DNA of 64,000 bases from Cellulomonas sp. WB94 (GTDB lineage Bacteria > Actinomycetota > Actinomycetes > Actinomycetales > Cellulomonadaceae), in assembly GCF_003115775.1 (NCBI RefSeq), contig NZ_QEES01000002.1:682001-746000 (forward strand), read 5' to 3'. Below, piece by piece: positions 51,588-62,189 of the stretch. The translations under genes and the position numbers were made by a program. The notes under the pieces were generated by a model. The model did not search any database. It saw only the letters and a list, made by a program, of their open reading frames with translations, and had not been told where the DNA came from. Every line of letters starts with the position of its first letter. Position 1 is the stretch's first letter.

Positions 51588-53222
51588 TCAGTCGAGGTCG
51601 CCGCGCAGGACGGCCGCGATCGTGGCGGGCAGGGCGTCCGCGACCGCGAGCGCCGCGACCGGACCGCCAGGGTTCGCGCGGTCGGCCGCGCGCCCGTGCA
51701 CGAGCGCGGCCGCCGCTGCGAGCGCCGCCACGAGCGTCGGGTCGGCGACGACGTCCTCCGCACGGCCGGCCAGGAGGGCTCCGAGCAGTCCCGTGAGCAC
51801 GTCGCCCGCACCGGCCGTCGCGAGCCACGCGGGAGCCTCCGCCTGGGCGTACACGGCACCCTGCGGTCCGACGACGACGGTCACCGCGCCCTTGAGCAGC
51901 ACCGTCGCGTGCGTGAGCTCGTGCACGCGACGCGCCCAGCGCAGCGGCTCGGCCTCGACCTGGGCGCGGTCGACGTCCTCGCCGCGCGCACTCAGCAGCG
52001 TCGCGAGCTCGCCCGCGTGCGGCGTGAGGACGACCCATGGCGCGAGGCGTTCCGGAAGGAGCGCGAGACCTCCGGCGTCGACGACGGCGGGCAGCTCACG
52101 GGCGAGCGCCTGCGCGAGGCCGTCCCGGACCCGGTCCGCCTGCGCGCTGTCGCCCGGGTCGACGCCTGGCCCGAGGGCCCAGGCCTGCACCCGCCCGTCG
52201 CCCGCGACGACCTCAGGCCGTGCTGCGAGGACCGTGGCCGTGACGCCCGGCGAGCCCAGGAACCTGACCATGCCGGCGCCTGCCCGGACCGCCGCACTGA
52301 CCGTCAGGACCGCCGCGCCGGGATAGGTGGGCGTGCCCGCGACCACGCCCAGGACCCCTCGCGTGTACTTGTGCGAGCTCGCCCTCGGTACAGGCCACAG
52401 CCCGGCGACGTCGTCCGTCTCCAGCCGTGCCACCAGCGGGCGCGCGCCCGTGAGGTCCAGCCCGATGTCGACCACGTCGAGGCGTCCGGCGAGCCCGGCG
52501 GCGGGCGGCAGCAGCAGGCCGGCCTTGGCCGCACCGAACGTCACCGTGACGTCCGCGGGCAGCACCGCACCGAACCCGTCCGGCCCGTCGCCGCGATCGT
52601 CGGCGCCACGGCGGGCGCGACCCTCCACGGCGTCGTCGTCCCGCGGCACGTCGCCGGCGTCGACACCGATCCCGCTGGGCACGTCGACCGCGACGACGAT
52701 CGGTCCGGAACCCCGCCCACCTGCGCTCTCGTCCGCCATCAGCTCCCCGAGCAGCCGCACGACCTCCGCCGCGGGCCCCCGCAGCGCCCCGCGGGCCCCG
52801 ATGCCCAGCAGCCCGTCGAGGACGACGTCAGCGGCGTACGCGTCCGCGATCGCGTCGCCCGCCCACACGCGGGGGCCCGGGCCGCCGTCGGCCACCGACA
52901 CGATCCGCCCCCCGGCCGCGCGCAACGCGGCGAGCCCACCGGGGTGCACGCGGTCCGACGTCGCGACGGCCAGGACGCCGGCACCGCGACGCGCGAGCAG
53001 CGCACCGGCATGCAGGGCGTCGCCGCCGTTGTTCCCGGCACCGACCAGCACGACGACGGAGGCCCCGACGACCCGCCCCCGCCGCGCGCGCAGCTCGGCT
53101 GCGACCCGCACCGCGAGTGCGAACGAGGCGCGGTCCATGAGCGGCGCACCGGCTGCGAGCAGGGGCTCCTCGGCGGCGCGCACGGCGTCCGAGGCGAAGG
53201 CGAGGATCACGTCTCCCATCAT
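51588..53222 (-). CDS. nnr: bifunctional NAD(P)HX epimerase / ADP-dependent dehydratase
   Basis: This 544-residue protein repairs hydrated NADH and NADPH. The N-terminal YjeF-type epimerase domain (1-250) has VVVLVGAGNNGGDALHAG and VVAVDVPSGIGVDAG. The C-terminal ribokinase-like dehydratase (260-540) has SHKYTRGVLGVVAGT, VLTPHAGELATLL and WLATAGAGDVLTGLLGALLAG. Both active-site sets are present. Two adjacent ATG codons (53222, 53219) are possible starts. It often precedes alr in actinobacteria, as here with a kinase gene between. Confidence 0.94.
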   Translation of the reverse strand: MMGDVILAFASDAVRAAEEPLLAAGAPLMDRASFALAVRVAAELRARRGRVVGASVVVLVGAGNNGGDALHAGALLARRGAGVLAVATSDRVHPGGLAALRAAGGRIVSVADGGPGPRVWAGDAIADAYAADVVLDGLLGIGARGALRGPAAEVVRLLGELMADESAGGRGSGPIVVAVDVPSGIGVDAGDVPRDDDAVEGRARRGADDRGDGPDGFGAVLPADVTVTFGAAKAGLLLPPAAGLAGRLDVVDIGLDLTGARPLVARLETDDVAGLWPVPRASSHKYTRGVLGVVAGTPTYPGAAVLTVSAAVRAGAGMVRFLGSPGVTATVLAARPEVVAGDGRVQAWALGPGVDPGDSAQADRVRDGLAQALARELPAVVDAGGLALLPERLAPWVVLTPHAGELATLLSARGEDVDRAQVEAEPLRWARRVHELTHATVLLKGAVTVVVGPQGAVYAQAEAPAWLATAGAGDVLTGLLGALLAGRAEDVVADPTLVAALAAAAALVHGRAADRANPGGPVAALAVADALPATIAAVLRGDLD

Positions 53223-53278
53223 GCCGCCGCCCGGCCCGCGCACGGGCGGCACGCGCGCCGACCCCGCGTGCGGCGAGG

Positions 53279-53284
53279 TACGTT
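53279..53284 (+). promoter_or_regulatory. -10 box of a leaderless promoter for the LLM oxidoreductase
   Basis: TACGTT ends 6 nt before the ATG with no Shine-Dalgarno. Confidence 0.5.
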
Positions 53285-53290
53285 CGGACC

Positions 53291-54277
53291 ATGCGCTTCG
53301 GACTCTTCATCCCCCAGGGTTGGCGTCAGTCCCTCACCGGGATCCCCCCGCAGGACCACTGGAAGGTCATGCACTCGCTCGCGAAGCACGCCGACGACGG
53401 CGACGCCTTCGAGTCGATCTGGGTGTACGACCACTTCCACGCCGTGCCCGAGCCCAACGGCGAGGCCACCCATGAGGCGTGGAGCCTCATCAACGCGTAC
53501 GCCGCCAGCACCACGCGCGTCCGGCTCGGCCAGATGTGCACGTGCATGGCGTACCGGAACCCCGCCTACCTGGCCAAGGTCGCCGCGACGGCCGACATCA
53601 TCTCCGGCGGCCGCGTCGAGATGGGCATCGGGGCCGGCTGGTACGAGCAGGAGTGGCGCGCGTACGGCTACGGGTTCCCGCGCGCGGGCGAGCGGATCGC
53701 GATGCTCGAGGAGGGCGTCCAGATCTTCAAGCAGCTGTGGACGAACGGGACCGCGACGCTCGACGGCGTGCACTACAAGGTCGACGGCGCGCAGCTGTCC
53801 CCGCTGCCCCTGCAGGTCGACGGCCCGCCCCTGTGGATCGCCGGCGGCGGGGAGAAGAAGACCCTGCGCATCGCCGCCGAGCACGCGGCGTACACGAACT
53901 TCGACGGCTCGCCCGAGGGGTTCGCGCACAAGTCGGCGATCCTGCGCGGGCACTGCGACGACATCGGCCGCAGCTTCGACGAGATCACGCGCTCGGCCAA
54001 CTTCAACGTGGTCATCGGCAGCACCCAGGCCGAGGTCGACGACCGCATCGCCTGGATCGAGGAGCACTACAGCCTCACGGTCCCGGACAAGGCGCCCGGC
54101 GTCGCCGAGGAGTTCCGCAAGGGGCCCCTCGTCGGCACCCCGGAGCAGATCGTCGAGAAGCTGCGCGAGCTCGAGACGCTCGGCATGACCTACGCGATCA
54201 CGTACTTCGCCGAGGCCGCCTACGACCGCTCGGGCATCGAGCTGTTCGAGCGCGAGGTCGTCCCGGCGTTTCGCTGA
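53291..54277 (+). CDS. LLM-class F420-dependent oxidoreductase
   Basis: The 328-residue luciferase-like TIM-barrel protein shows RFGLFIPQGW, WVYDHFHAVPEPNGEATHEAW, TRVRLGQMCTCMAYRNPAYLAKVAATADIISGG split by the barrel core, GIGAGWYEQEWRAYG and LWIAGGGEKKTLRIAAEHA. In actinobacteria this group commonly uses coenzyme F420. The substrate is not evident. It is a single gene flanked by leftward genes and followed by a strong terminator. Confidence 0.88.
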   Translation: MRFGLFIPQGWRQSLTGIPPQDHWKVMHSLAKHADDGDAFESIWVYDHFHAVPEPNGEATHEAWSLINAYAASTTRVRLGQMCTCMAYRNPAYLAKVAATADIISGGRVEMGIGAGWYEQEWRAYGYGFPRAGERIAMLEEGVQIFKQLWTNGTATLDGVHYKVDGAQLSPLPLQVDGPPLWIAGGGEKKTLRIAAEHAAYTNFDGSPEGFAHKSAILRGHCDDIGRSFDEITRSANFNVVIGSTQAEVDDRIAWIEEHYSLTVPDKAPGVAEEFRKGPLVGTPEQIVEKLRELETLGMTYAITYFAEAAYDRSGIELFEREVVPAFR

Positions 54278-54280
54278 GGT

Positions 54281-54316
54281 CTGACGGGGCGCGCCACGGC
54301 CGGCGCGCCCCGTCAG
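54281..54316. terminator. 15-bp-stem bidirectional terminator between LLM gene and acpS
   Basis: CTGACGGGGCGCGCC and its exact complement surround the 6-nt loop ACGGCC, starting 4 bp after the rightward stop and ending 35 bp before the leftward acpS stop. Confidence 0.88.
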
Positions 54317-54350
54317 GCTCCGCCGACGCGGGTCACGACCGACGTGCGGC

Positions 54351-54704
54351 TCAGTCGCTCTCGGCGACGACGACCGCCGACGCGATGCCGGCGTCGTGCG
54401 AGATCGACAGGTGGAACCGGGTGACCCCGAGCTCGGCCGCGCGCGCCGCGACCGTGCCTCGCGTCTCGACGACCGCCTGACCGCCCGACACGCGGTGCAC
54501 CGTCGCGTCCTGCCAGCTCATGCCCGCCGGCGCGCCCAGGGACTTCGCGATGGCCTCCTTCGCGGCGAACCTCGCGGCGAGCGACGCGGGCGGAAGGTCA
54601 CGCTCGTCCGCGGTGAACAGGCGCGTCCGCAGCCGCGGCGCGCGCTCGAGCGTCGCGAGGAAGCGCGCGACGTCCACGACGTCGATGCCGACGCCGACGA
54701 TCAC
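54351..54704 (-). CDS. acpS: holo-[acyl-carrier-protein] synthase
   Basis: This 117-residue phosphopantetheinyl transferase activates acyl carrier protein using CoA. It has the two signatures [12 protein letters not shown] and [12 protein letters not shown] with the metal-binding Asp and Glu, plus the C-terminal [16 protein letters not shown]. Length is normal. It starts 11 bp after glmS ends and is probably co-transcribed with it, an arrangement common in actinobacteria. Confidence 0.95.
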   Translation of the reverse strand: MIVGVGIDVVDVARFLATLERAPRLRTRLFTADERDLPPASLAARFAAKEAIAKSLGAPAGMSWQDATVHRVSGGQAVVETRGTVAARAAELGVTRFHLSISHDAGIASAVVVAESD

Positions 54705-54714
54705 GCGAGGTCGC

Positions 54715-56574
54715 TCACTCGACCGTGACGGACTTCGCCAGGTTGCGCGGCTGGTCGACGTCGAGCCCGCGGGCCGTCGCGAGCTCGCACGCGAAGAGCT
54801 GCAGCGGCACGACCGTGAGCAGCGGCGCGAGCAGGACCGGCGACTGCGGGACGTAGAACACCTCGTCGGCGAACGGTCGCACGGCCTCGTCGCCGTCCTC
54901 GGCGATCACGAGCGTCCGGGCCCCGCGCGCGCGGATCTCCTGGATGTTCGAGACCACCTTGGAGTGCAGCGAGTCCCGGCCGCGCGGCGACGGGACGATG
55001 ACGAACACGGGCTGTCCGGGTTCGATGAGCGCGATGGGACCGTGCTTGAGCTCCCCCGCCGCGAACCCCTCGGCGTGGATGTACGCGAGCTCCTTGAGCT
55101 TGAGCGCACCCTCCATCGCGACGGGGAACCCGACGTGCCGGCCGAGAAAGAGCACCGACGTCGTGTCGGCCATCCACCGGGCGATCTCGCGGACGCGACC
55201 GGCCCGGTCGAGGACGAGCTGGATCTTGGCGGGCATCAGGCGCAGCTCGTCGAGAATCGCCGAGATCTCGTCGGGGAACTTGTTCCCGCGCAGCTGCGCC
55301 AGGTAGAGCCCCAGGAGGTACGCGGCGGTGATCTGCGCCAGGAACGCCTTGGTGGAGGCGACGGCGATCTCGGGCCCGGCGTGCGTGTAGAGGACGGCGT
55401 CGGACTCGCGCGGGATCGTCGAGCCGTGCGTGTTGACGATCGCCAGGACCTTGGCGCCCTGCTCGCGCGCGTGCCGGACCGCCATCAGGGTGTCCATCGT
55501 CTCGCCGGACTGCGAGATCGCGACGACCAGGGTCTTCTCGTTGACGACCGGGTCGCGGTACCGGAACTCGTGCGCGAGCTCGACCTCGACCGGGATGCGG
55601 CACCAGTGCTCGATCGCGTACTTGGCGACGTGCCCGGCGTAGGCCGCCGTCCCGCACGCGATGACGATGATCTTGTCGATCGAGCGCAGCACGGACTCGT
55701 CGATGCGCAGGTCGTCGAGGACGAGGTGGCCCGCGAGGTCGGTGCGCCCCAGGAGGGTGTCGGCGACCGCCTTCGGCTGGTCGTGGATCTCCTTGTCCAT
55801 GAACGAGCGGAAGCCGCCCTTCTCGGCGGCGGCGGCGTCCCAGTCGACGGTGTAGCGCCGTCCCTGGGCCGGGCCTCCGGCGAAGTCGGTCACGACAACC
55901 GACGTCGGCGTGATCGTCACGACCTGGTCCTGGTCGAGCTCGAGCGCGTCCTTCGTCTGGGCGATGAACGCCGACACGTCGGACCCCAGGAAGTTCTCCC
56001 CGTCGCCGAGCCCGACGACGAGGGGCGAGTCGTGGCGTGCACCGACGACGACGTCGGGGACGTCGGCGTGCACCGCGAGGAGGGTGAACGTGCCCTGCAG
56101 GCGCTGGACGACAGCGGTCAGCGCGGCCGTGAGGTCGCCGTGCACGTCGTACGCGCGAGCGAGCAGGTGCGCCACGACCTCGGTGTCCGTCTCGGACGTG
56201 AACGTCGTGCCGGCGGCGAGGAGCTCCGCCTTGAGCGCGACGAAGTTCTCGACGATGCCGTTGTGGATGACCGCGACCTTGCCGACGACGTGCGGGTGCG
56301 CGTTGACGTCGGTGGGACCGCCGTGCGTCGCCCAGCGCGTGTGGCCGATGGCCGCGGTGGAGGCGGGCAGCGGGTCGAGGTCGAGCGCCTCGATGAGGTT
56401 GACGAGCTTGCCGGCCTTCTTGGTGACGGCGAGCTTCCCGTCGCCGGTCCCGGTCAGCGCGACGCCTGCGGAGTCGTACCCGCGGTACTCGAGGCGCCGC
56501 AGTCCCCCCAGGACGACCTCGAGAGGGCGCCCGTTGGGCTGCTGGCTGCCGACGTATCCGACGATTCCGCACAT
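54715..56574 (-). CDS. glmS: glutamine-fructose-6-phosphate aminotransferase (isomerising)
   Basis: The 619-residue enzyme makes glucosamine-6-P for wall precursors. The N-terminal nucleophile Cys2 follows the start ([15 protein letters not shown]), with [19 protein letters not shown] in the glutaminase domain. Two SIS domains carry [14 protein letters not shown] and [14 protein letters not shown], and the C-terminus ends [12 protein letters not shown] chose the ATG at 56574 because Cys2 must follow the initiator Met. TAGACT lies 7 nt upstream, with no Shine-Dalgarno. Confidence 0.97.
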   Translation of the reverse strand: MCGIVGYVGSQQPNGRPLEVVLGGLRRLEYRGYDSAGVALTGTGDGKLAVTKKAGKLVNLIEALDLDPLPASTAAIGHTRWATHGGPTDVNAHPHVVGKVAVIHNGIVENFVALKAELLAAGTTFTSETDTEVVAHLLARAYDVHGDLTAALTAVVQRLQGTFTLLAVHADVPDVVVGARHDSPLVVGLGDGENFLGSDVSAFIAQTKDALELDQDQVVTITPTSVVVTDFAGGPAQGRRYTVDWDAAAAEKGGFRSFMDKEIHDQPKAVADTLLGRTDLAGHLVLDDLRIDESVLRSIDKIIVIACGTAAYAGHVAKYAIEHWCRIPVEVELAHEFRYRDPVVNEKTLVVAISQSGETMDTLMAVRHAREQGAKVLAIVNTHGSTIPRESDAVLYTHAGPEIAVASTKAFLAQITAAYLLGLYLAQLRGNKFPDEISAILDELRLMPAKIQLVLDRAGRVREIARWMADTTSVLFLGRHVGFPVAMEGALKLKELAYIHAEGFAAGELKHGPIALIEPGQPVFVIVPSPRGRDSLHSKVVSNIQEIRARGARTLVIAEDGDEAVRPFADEVFYVPQSPVLLAPLLTVVPLQLFACELATARGLDVDQPRNLAKSVTVE

Positions 56575-56581
56575 GGCGGGG

Positions 56582-56587
56582 AGTCTA
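56582..56587 (-). promoter_or_regulatory. -10 box of a leaderless promoter for glmS
   Basis: TAGACT ends 7 nt before the ATG. The gene is divergent from coaA across a 124-bp region. I see no glmS ribozyme-like core. Confidence 0.5.
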
Positions 56588-56686
56588 CCGGCGTGACGCG
56601 GCGGGCCAGGCACGTCGCCCCAGCCCGCTGCGCACGCCGCTCACGTGTTCTGTCGGGCCAGCCCGCCCGCCCGCCCGCCGATCGTG

Positions 56687-56692
56687 CACAAT
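56687..56692 (+). promoter_or_regulatory. possible -10 box of a leaderless promoter for coaA
   Basis: CACAAT ends 6 nt before the GTG at 56699, which aligns with the start of CoaA proteins. It matches TAnnnT at the second and sixth bases but not the first. Confidence 0.4.
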
Positions 56693-56698
56693 CGGTGC

Positions 56699-57655
56699 GT
56701 GCCTCACAGTGCCGACTCCGTCCCGTCGACGCCGTACGTCGAGCTCGACCGGCAGGCGTGGACCCGGCTCTCGGCGTCCACCCCCCTGCCGCTGACCGAC
56801 GCCGACGTCACCCGCCTGCGCGGTCTGGGCGACCCGATCGACCTCGCGGAGGTCGACGCGATCTACCGCCCGATCTCCCGTCTCCTGGATCTGTACGTCG
56901 CCGCGACCCGCGGGCTGCACGAGGCGTCGAGCACGTTCCTGCGCGAGGACACCGGGAGCACCCCGTTCGTCATCGGCGTGGCCGGCTCGGTCGCCGTGGG
57001 CAAGTCGACGACGGCGCGCCTGCTGCGCGAGCTCATGGCACGCTGGCCCGCCACCCCCCACGTCGAGCTGCTCACCACGGACGGCTTCCTGTACCCGAAC
57101 GCCGAGCTCGAGCGTCGCGGCCTCATGGACCGCAAGGGCTTCCCCGAGTCGTACGACCGTCGCGCGCTCGTCCGGTTCGTCTCGAGGGTCAAGGCGGGCC
57201 GCCCCGAGGTCCGGGCCCCCGTCTACGACCACCTCACCTACGACATCGTCCCGGGCGCCGAGGTCGTCGTGCGGCGCCCCGACGTGCTCATCGTCGAGGG
57301 GCTCAACGTCCTGCAGCCCGCACGGCCCGCGGCCGAGGGCACGTCGAACCTCGCCGTCAGCGACTTCTTCGACTTCTCGATCTACGTCGACGCCCGCACG
57401 CCGGACGTCCGCCAGTGGTACGTCGACCGCTTCCTGTCGCTGCGGAACACGGCGTTCGCGCGGCCCGAGTCGTTCTTCCACCGGTACGCGTCGTTGTCGG
57501 ACGACGAGGCCGTGGAGCGGGCCGAGGGGATCTGGGACGCGATCAACGCGCCCAACCTCGTGCAGAACATCCTGCCGACCCGCAGCCGCGCGACGCTCGT
57601 GCTCACGAAGGGCGCCGACCACGCGGTCCAGCGGGTGCGCCTGCGCAAGCTCTGA
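56699..57655 (+). CDS. coaA: type I pantothenate kinase
   Basis: This 318-residue enzyme phosphorylates pantothenate, the first step of CoA synthesis. It has [14 protein letters not shown], the P-loop [39 protein letters not shown]-type core split over residues 128-150, [23 protein letters not shown] and the C-terminal [16 protein letters not shown]. Normal length. A longer frame from 56645 would add 18 unlikely residues. CoA supplies acpS, two genes away on the other strand. Confidence 0.95.
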   Translation: MPHSADSVPSTPYVELDRQAWTRLSASTPLPLTDADVTRLRGLGDPIDLAEVDAIYRPISRLLDLYVAATRGLHEASSTFLREDTGSTPFVIGVAGSVAVGKSTTARLLRELMARWPATPHVELLTTDGFLYPNAELERRGLMDRKGFPESYDRRALVRFVSRVKAGRPEVRAPVYDHLTYDIVPGAEVVVRRPDVLIVEGLNVLQPARPAAEGTSNLAVSDFFDFSIYVDARTPDVRQWYVDRFLSLRNTAFARPESFFHRYASLSDDEAVERAEGIWDAINAPNLVQNILPTRSRATLVLTKGADHAVQRVRLRKL

Positions 57656-57683
57656 CATCCGCACCGCGGCGACGGAGGAGCAG

Positions 57684-57719
57684 GGTCAGCCCGCGGTGGG
57701 CCCGACGGTCGGGCTGACC
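57684..57719. terminator. hairpin at the end of the lipoprotein gene, facing coaA
   Basis: GGTCAGCCCG and CGGGCTGACC form a 10-bp stem with a 16-nt loop. It overlaps the last codons of the leftward lipoprotein gene and lies about 30 bp after the coaA stop. Confidence 0.5.
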
Positions 57720-58288
57720 GTGGCGCGCGACGCCGCGAGATGTACCCGGTAGTGCGCGACCTCGATCTCGGTCAGCGCGGCGACCGCCGTGCGGACCCCC
57801 GCCGTCGGAGCCCCGCACGCGTCGACGGGTGGCGCCGGACGGACCGCCCTGCCGAGCGCGTCCACGAGCCACAGCTCGGACGCCGCGGCGTCGCTCGCCG
57901 GGCACAGCTGGTCGCCGCTCGACGTCGGGCGCGGCGCGGCGAGCGCCGCCAGCAGGGGCGCGAGGTCACCCTCGAGGTGGCGCACCGTGATGGCGTCCCA
58001 CACGCCCTGGGCGTCGGTGAGCCGCTCACCGGCCCTGCACTCCACGACGCCGACGGGCTCGAAGCCCACCGGGACGGCGCCCGGCTCGGGCACGTCGGGG
58101 TGCGAGGTCGCGGACAGCTCTCGTGCGTCCGGACGCAGCCCGAGGTCGTTGATGACCTGCGGTGCCAGGCAGTCGGCAGCCGACGCGATCGTTGCGGGTG
58201 AGGCGTTCGGCGACGTACCGGTGGCGCAGCCCGCCAGCAGCGTCACGGCGGCGACGGTCACGAGGCGCCCAAAAGTCCGGCCACGCAT
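57686..58288 (-). CDS. predicted lipoprotein of unknown function
   Basis: The 200-residue protein has a basic start (MRGRTFGRLV), a hydrophobic stretch and lipobox LLAGC (Cys about 21), so it should be anchored outside the membrane. The mature part has four further cysteines (in SAADCLAP, VVECRAG, QLCPAS and VDACGAP), which could form two disulfides. It resembles no family I recognise. It is a single gene between convergent coaA and a downstream-of-DedA gap. Confidence 0.7.
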   Translation of the reverse strand: MRGRTFGRLVTVAAVTLLAGCATGTSPNASPATIASAADCLAPQVINDLGLRPDARELSATSHPDVPEPGAVPVGFEPVGVVECRAGERLTDAQGVWDAITVRHLEGDLAPLLAALAAPRPTSSGDQLCPASDAAASELWLVDALGRAVRPAPPVDACGAPTAGVRTAVAALTEIEVAHYRVHLAASRATVSPTVGPTAG

Positions 58289-58527
58289 GTCTCACCACCT
58301 CGGTCTCGTCCGTCGGCATGCACCCCACGAGGAGCGGGCTGACGGCCACGACGACGACCTGCGGAGCGGTGCAGGGGACGACCACGTTGTGCCCCCGGCG
58401 TCGAGCGTAGGCACGACTGGTGGCCGCAGACCGCGGCGAGACCAGATCGTTAGCCGCCAGCACGGATCGTTGCGTGGACGTGACCGTCGGCGCCGACCTG
58501 GGCTCGACGCGATGTGACGATCGGGAC

Positions 58528-59235
58528 CTACGTACCGGCCGCCGGACGCGGCTCCGTGGCCGGCGCCACGGTCCCCGCACCTGGGTCCGCGGGCCGGCCG
58601 GGCGCGGGCTGCTCGGCCCGCCTCTGGTCCAGCGCGACCGGCTCGTCCCCCGCGGGCAGGAACCGGCGCAGCGCCCAGTCGATCACCAGGCCGACGACGA
58701 CCCCGACAGCGATCCCGACAGCGATGGCGACGACGGGGTGCCCCTTGAGCCAGGCCCCCGCGCCGATGCCGATCGCGGTGCCGTACGCCGCCCACGTGAG
58801 GCCGGCGAGCGCGGTCAGACCGACGAACCGGCGCCGGGGGAAGCCGAGTGCGCCGGCGGACATGTTGACCGCGACCCGGCCGATCGGGATGTACCGCGCT
58901 GCGAGGATGAACGACGACCCGCGGTGCGCGAGCGCGTTCTCGGCCCACGCGAGCGCCTTGCGCCCGTTGCGTCCCCGGAACAGCCGCAGGCTGTGCAGGT
59001 CGACCTTGGTGCCGATCGTGTACGCGATCTGGTCGCCCGTGAACGCGCCGAGCGCAGCGACCGGGATCAGCAGGGCGATCGCCGGCGCACCGGTCGACGC
59101 CGAGAGCGCCGCGAGCCCGATGACGACCGACTCGCTCGGGATCGGCGGGAAGAACCCGTCGATCGTGGCGAACGCGTACAGCGCGACGAAGACCCACGGC
59201 GAACCGGCGAGCGCAAGGATCCAGTGCTCGAGCAC
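58528..59235 (-). CDS. DedA-family membrane protein
   Basis: This 235-residue protein has the DedA/SNARE-associated layout: an N-terminal re-entrant segment (ATIDGFFPPIPSESVVIGLA), AALGAFTGDQIAYTIG, and the conserved SSFILAARYIPIGRVAVNMSAG, followed by helices around residues 140-200 and a polar tail. DedA proteins help recycle or flip membrane lipid carriers such as undecaprenyl phosphate and support proton-motive force. It stands alone, with about 240 bp of gene-free DNA on each side in which I see nothing specific. Confidence 0.92.
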   Translation of the reverse strand: MLEHWILALAGSPWVFVALYAFATIDGFFPPIPSESVVIGLAALSASTGAPAIALLIPVAALGAFTGDQIAYTIGTKVDLHSLRLFRGRNGRKALAWAENALAHRGSSFILAARYIPIGRVAVNMSAGALGFPRRRFVGLTALAGLTWAAYGTAIGIGAGAWLKGHPVVAIAVGIAVGVVVGLVIDWALRRFLPAGDEPVALDQRRAEQPAPGRPADPGAGTVAPATEPRPAAGT

Positions 59236-59476
59236 CGTGCATCAGCTCCAGGGATCGGGTGGGTGGGGACCGGTCGGGACGTCGATCTCTACGGTAGGGC
59301 GGTGCGGGTCCGCGCGGAACACGGCATGACCCTGAACCGACCCTTGCCTGTCCCTGACCTGACCCTGCCCTGCGGCGGGGCAGCGCGTCGTCCCCCCGGC
59401 GGATGACGTGGGCCGCGGGGCCTGTCCACCGGACGACGGACGCCCGACGCCCGTGGCCTGCGTCAACCCGTGCACG

Positions 59477-60139
59477 TCACGCCAGGTCGAAGCCGAGCTC
59501 TCGCGCCGCCGTGACCGGTCGTGGCTCGCTCGCCCAGTGGGCACCGAGCCGGTCCGAGGCCGCGAGCGACCGCAGCCGCGCCCGGTCGAGGTAGAGCGTC
59601 CCGCCGAGGTGGTCGGTCTCGTGCTGCACGATGCGCGCGGGCCACCCCGTGACGACCTCGTCGAGCGGGGCGCCCGTCTCGTCGGCGCCGGTGAGCCGCA
59701 CGGCCCGCAGGCGCGGCACCACCGCCTGGTAGCCGACGACGCTCAGGCAGCCCTCGTAGAAGTCGACGCGCTCGTCGTTCCCCGCGAGGGGCTCGTACCG
59801 GGGGTTGACGAGCACCCGGAACCCCAGGACGGGCCGCTCCCGCACGCGCTCGATCTCGGCGTCGACCGTCCCCGGGTCCTCGATCACGGCGATCGCGAGC
59901 GGCAGCCCGATCTGCGGGGCGGCGAGACCCACGCCGGGAGCCAGACGCATCGTGCGCTGCATGACGGCCACGAGCTCCGCGAGCGTCGCGTCGTCCAGCT
60001 GCCCGTCGTACAGCTCGGACGTCGCGCGCAGCACGGGGTGCCCGACCTGGACGATGCCGACGGTCCCGGTCGGGGACTGCGCGGCCTCGACCAGCAGCGC
60101 CTCGACGATCCCCCGCACGGCGGAGGCGGGAACGCTCAC
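59477..60139 (-). CDS. def: peptide deformylase
   Basis: The 220-residue metalloenzyme removes the N-formyl group from new proteins. All three motifs are present: [16 protein letters not shown] with the metal-binding Cys, and QHETDHLGG with the two metal His and catalytic Glu. It is slightly longer than average because of N- and C-terminal extensions. The GTG start overlaps the glmM stop as GTGA, so it is translated with glmM, a pairing not functionally obvious. Confidence 0.96.
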   Translation of the reverse strand: MSVPASAVRGIVEALLVEAAQSPTGTVGIVQVGHPVLRATSELYDGQLDDATLAELVAVMQRTMRLAPGVGLAAPQIGLPLAIAVIEDPGTVDAEIERVRERPVLGFRVLVNPRYEPLAGNDERVDFYEGCLSVVGYQAVVPRLRAVRLTGADETGAPLDEVVTGWPARIVQHETDHLGGTLYLDRARLRSLAASDRLGAHWASEPRPVTAARELGFDLA

Positions 60140-61485
60140 AGCGCGAGGCGGTCGCGGACGATGTCGGCCAGTCTTCCGGCGATCCGGTCCGCATCGGGCT
60201 GGCTCGCGGCCTCGACCATGACGCGCACGAGCGGCTCGGTGCCCGACGGTCGCAGCAGCACCCGACCTGTCTCGCCGAGCTCGACCTCCGAGGTCCGCAC
60301 CGCCTCGGCGAGGACGTCGTCCGTCGCGGCGCGCGCGCGGTCGACGCCCGAGACGTTGACGAGCGTCTGCGGCAACCGCTGCACGGTGGACACGAGCTTG
60401 GCGAGGTTACGGCCGGTGCCGGCGACGCGCGCGGCGAGCTGGAGAGCCGTGAGAACGCCGTCGCCGGTCGTGGCGTGCTCCGCCATGATGACGTGGCCCG
60501 ACTGCTCACCACCGAGCGAGTAGCCGCCGGCGCGCATCGCCTCGAGGACGTACCGGTCGCCGACACCGGTGACGAGCGTGCGGATGCCCTGGGCCGTCAT
60601 CGCGAGGCGGAGGCCGAGGTTGCTCATGACGGTCGCGACGAGCGTGTCGTCCACCAGCCGACCGCTCTCCCGCATGGCGATCGCGAGGACGCCCATGATC
60701 TGGTCGCCGTCAACGAGCCGGCCCGTGTGGTCGACCGCGAGGCAGCGATCGGCGTCCCCGTCGAACGCGACGCCCAGGTCCGCCTCGGAGGCGACGACGA
60801 CGGCCTGCAGCTGCTCGGGGTGCGTCGAGCCGCACTTCTCGTTGATGTTGCGCCCGTCGGGCGAGGCGTTGATCACGACGACGTCCGCGCCTGCGGCCCG
60901 CAGGGCCTCCGGACCGACCGCGCTCGCGGCTCCGTTCGCGCAGTCCACCGCGATGCGCAGGCCCGTGAGGCCCACGTCGATCGTGGAGACGAGGTGGTTG
61001 ACGTAGGACGTGCCGGCGCTGCCGTTGTCGAGCCGGACCCGCCCGACATCCGCACCGACCGGGTGCGCCCACTCCTGGCCGAGCAGGTCCTCGATCTCGA
61101 TCTCGAGGTCGTCGTCCAGCTTGAGCCCGCCGCGCGCGAGGAACTTGATCCCGTTGTCGGGCATCGCGTTGTGCGAGGCCGAGAGCACCACGCCGAGGTC
61201 GACGCCGAGGGTGGCCGTCAGGTAGGCGACCGCGGGCGTCGGCAGCACGCCGACGTCGAGCACGTCGACGCCCGCGCTGGCCAGGCCGGCCGCCACGGCG
61301 GCGCTGAGGAACTCACCGGACACGCGCGAGTCGCGGCCCACGATGGCCCGCGGGCGGTGCCCGACGAACTGTCCCTGCGCGGCGAGCACCCGCGCGGCCG
61401 CGACCGACAGCCCGAGCGCGAGCTCGGCGGTCACGTCGCGGTTGGCGAGGCCTCGGACCCCATCGGTCCCGAACAGTCGACCCAT
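60136..61485 (-). CDS. glmM: phosphoglucosamine mutase
   Basis: This 449-residue enzyme converts glucosamine-6-P (from GlmS) to glucosamine-1-P. It has [11 protein letters not shown] at the start, the phosphoserine loop [16 protein letters not shown], the Mg-binding [13 protein letters not shown] and the C-terminal [21 protein letters not shown] precedes the ATG. It follows rpsI after a strong terminator, so it needs its own promoter or readthrough. Confidence 0.97.
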   Translation of the reverse strand: MGRLFGTDGVRGLANRDVTAELALGLSVAAARVLAAQGQFVGHRPRAIVGRDSRVSGEFLSAAVAAGLASAGVDVLDVGVLPTPAVAYLTATLGVDLGVVLSASHNAMPDNGIKFLARGGLKLDDDLEIEIEDLLGQEWAHPVGADVGRVRLDNGSAGTSYVNHLVSTIDVGLTGLRIAVDCANGAASAVGPEALRAAGADVVVINASPDGRNINEKCGSTHPEQLQAVVVASEADLGVAFDGDADRCLAVDHTGRLVDGDQIMGVLAIAMRESGRLVDDTLVATVMSNLGLRLAMTAQGIRTLVTGVGDRYVLEAMRAGGYSLGGEQSGHVIMAEHATTGDGVLTALQLAARVAGTGRNLAKLVSTVQRLPQTLVNVSGVDRARAATDDVLAEAVRTSEVELGETGRVLLRPSGTEPLVRVMVEAASQPDADRIAGRLADIVRDRLAL

Positions 61486-61595
61486 CAGCAGACTCCTTCG
61501 TCGTTCCCGCGCAGCTGCTCGTGCAGTCGCCCGTGCCCCACCCTCGTCCGTTCCGGCGCCCGACCGCTCGTCACACGGTACGACGCCGTGACATG

Positions 61596-61636
61596 CCGAT
61601 GGCTCCGAAGGTCGAGGTGACCTTCGGAGCCATCGG
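61596..61636 (-). terminator. 18-bp-stem terminator of the rplM-rpsI transcript
   Basis: Two perfectly complementary 18-nt arms around the loop GAGGT lie 16 bp after the rpsI stop. No T-tract follows. It should end the ribosomal-protein transcript before glmM. Confidence 0.88.
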
Positions 61637-61651
61637 GCCCACGCGCAGGGA

Positions 61652-62140
61652 TCAGCGCTTGGAGTACTGCGGTGCCTTGCGGGCCTTCTTCAGGCCGGCC
61701 TTCTTGCGCTCGACGACGCGCGAGTCGCGCATCAGGAAGCCGGCCTTCTTCAGTGCCGGGCGGTTGGCTTCCTCGTCGATCTTGTTCAGCGCACGGGCGA
61801 TGCCGAGACGCAGCGCGCCGGCCTGCCCGCTGACGCCGCCGCCGGTGATGCGGGCGACGATGTCGAAGCGACCCTCGACGTCGACCAGCTTCAGCGGCGA
61901 GTTCACGAGCTGCTGGTGCACCTTGTTCGGGAAGTAGTCCTCGATCGTGCGACCGTTGATCTTCCACTGGCCGGTGCCGGGGACCAGGCGCACGCGTGCG
62001 ATGGCCTCCTTGCGACGGCCGAGCGCCTGGGCGGGCGCCGTGATGCTCTGGCCGCGGCCCGTGGGGGCAACCGTCTCAGAGGTGTAGCTGGTGGGCGTGT
62101 CGTCGCCCTCAAGGTCGATGTCGACCGTGGTCTCGGCCAC
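61652..62140 (-). CDS. rpsI: 30S ribosomal protein S9
   Basis: The 162-residue protein ends with the universal S9 tail ([12 protein letters not shown]), which reaches the P-site tRNA. The core shows [47 protein letters not shown] and [17 protein letters not shown]. The first 35 residues are an acidic, low-complexity extension found in many actinobacterial S9 proteins. It follows rplM in the usual operon. Confidence 0.97.
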   Translation of the reverse strand: MAETTVDIDLEGDDTPTSYTSETVAPTGRGQSITAPAQALGRRKEAIARVRLVPGTGQWKINGRTIEDYFPNKVHQQLVNSPLKLVDVEGRFDIVARITGGGVSGQAGALRLGIARALNKIDEEANRPALKKAGFLMRDSRVVERKKAGLKKARKAPQYSKR

Positions 62141-62189
62141 TGGTGGTGTCCTCGCGTCCTGTGTCGTGAATGCTGGCAGTGGCCGAGGC

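Noticed and set aside
49938-54188. A 1,416-codon open frame on the plus strand
   Set aside because: It runs antisense through alr, the kinase and nnr. Its predicted protein is Arg/Ala/Pro-rich without motifs, and the genes on the other strand have clear families. Such frames arise from high third-position GC.
56575-56698. A glmS ribozyme or glucosamine riboswitch upstream of glmS
   Set aside because: Only about 120 bp separate glmS from divergent coaA, and a -10 box lies 7 nt from the ATG, leaving no leader.
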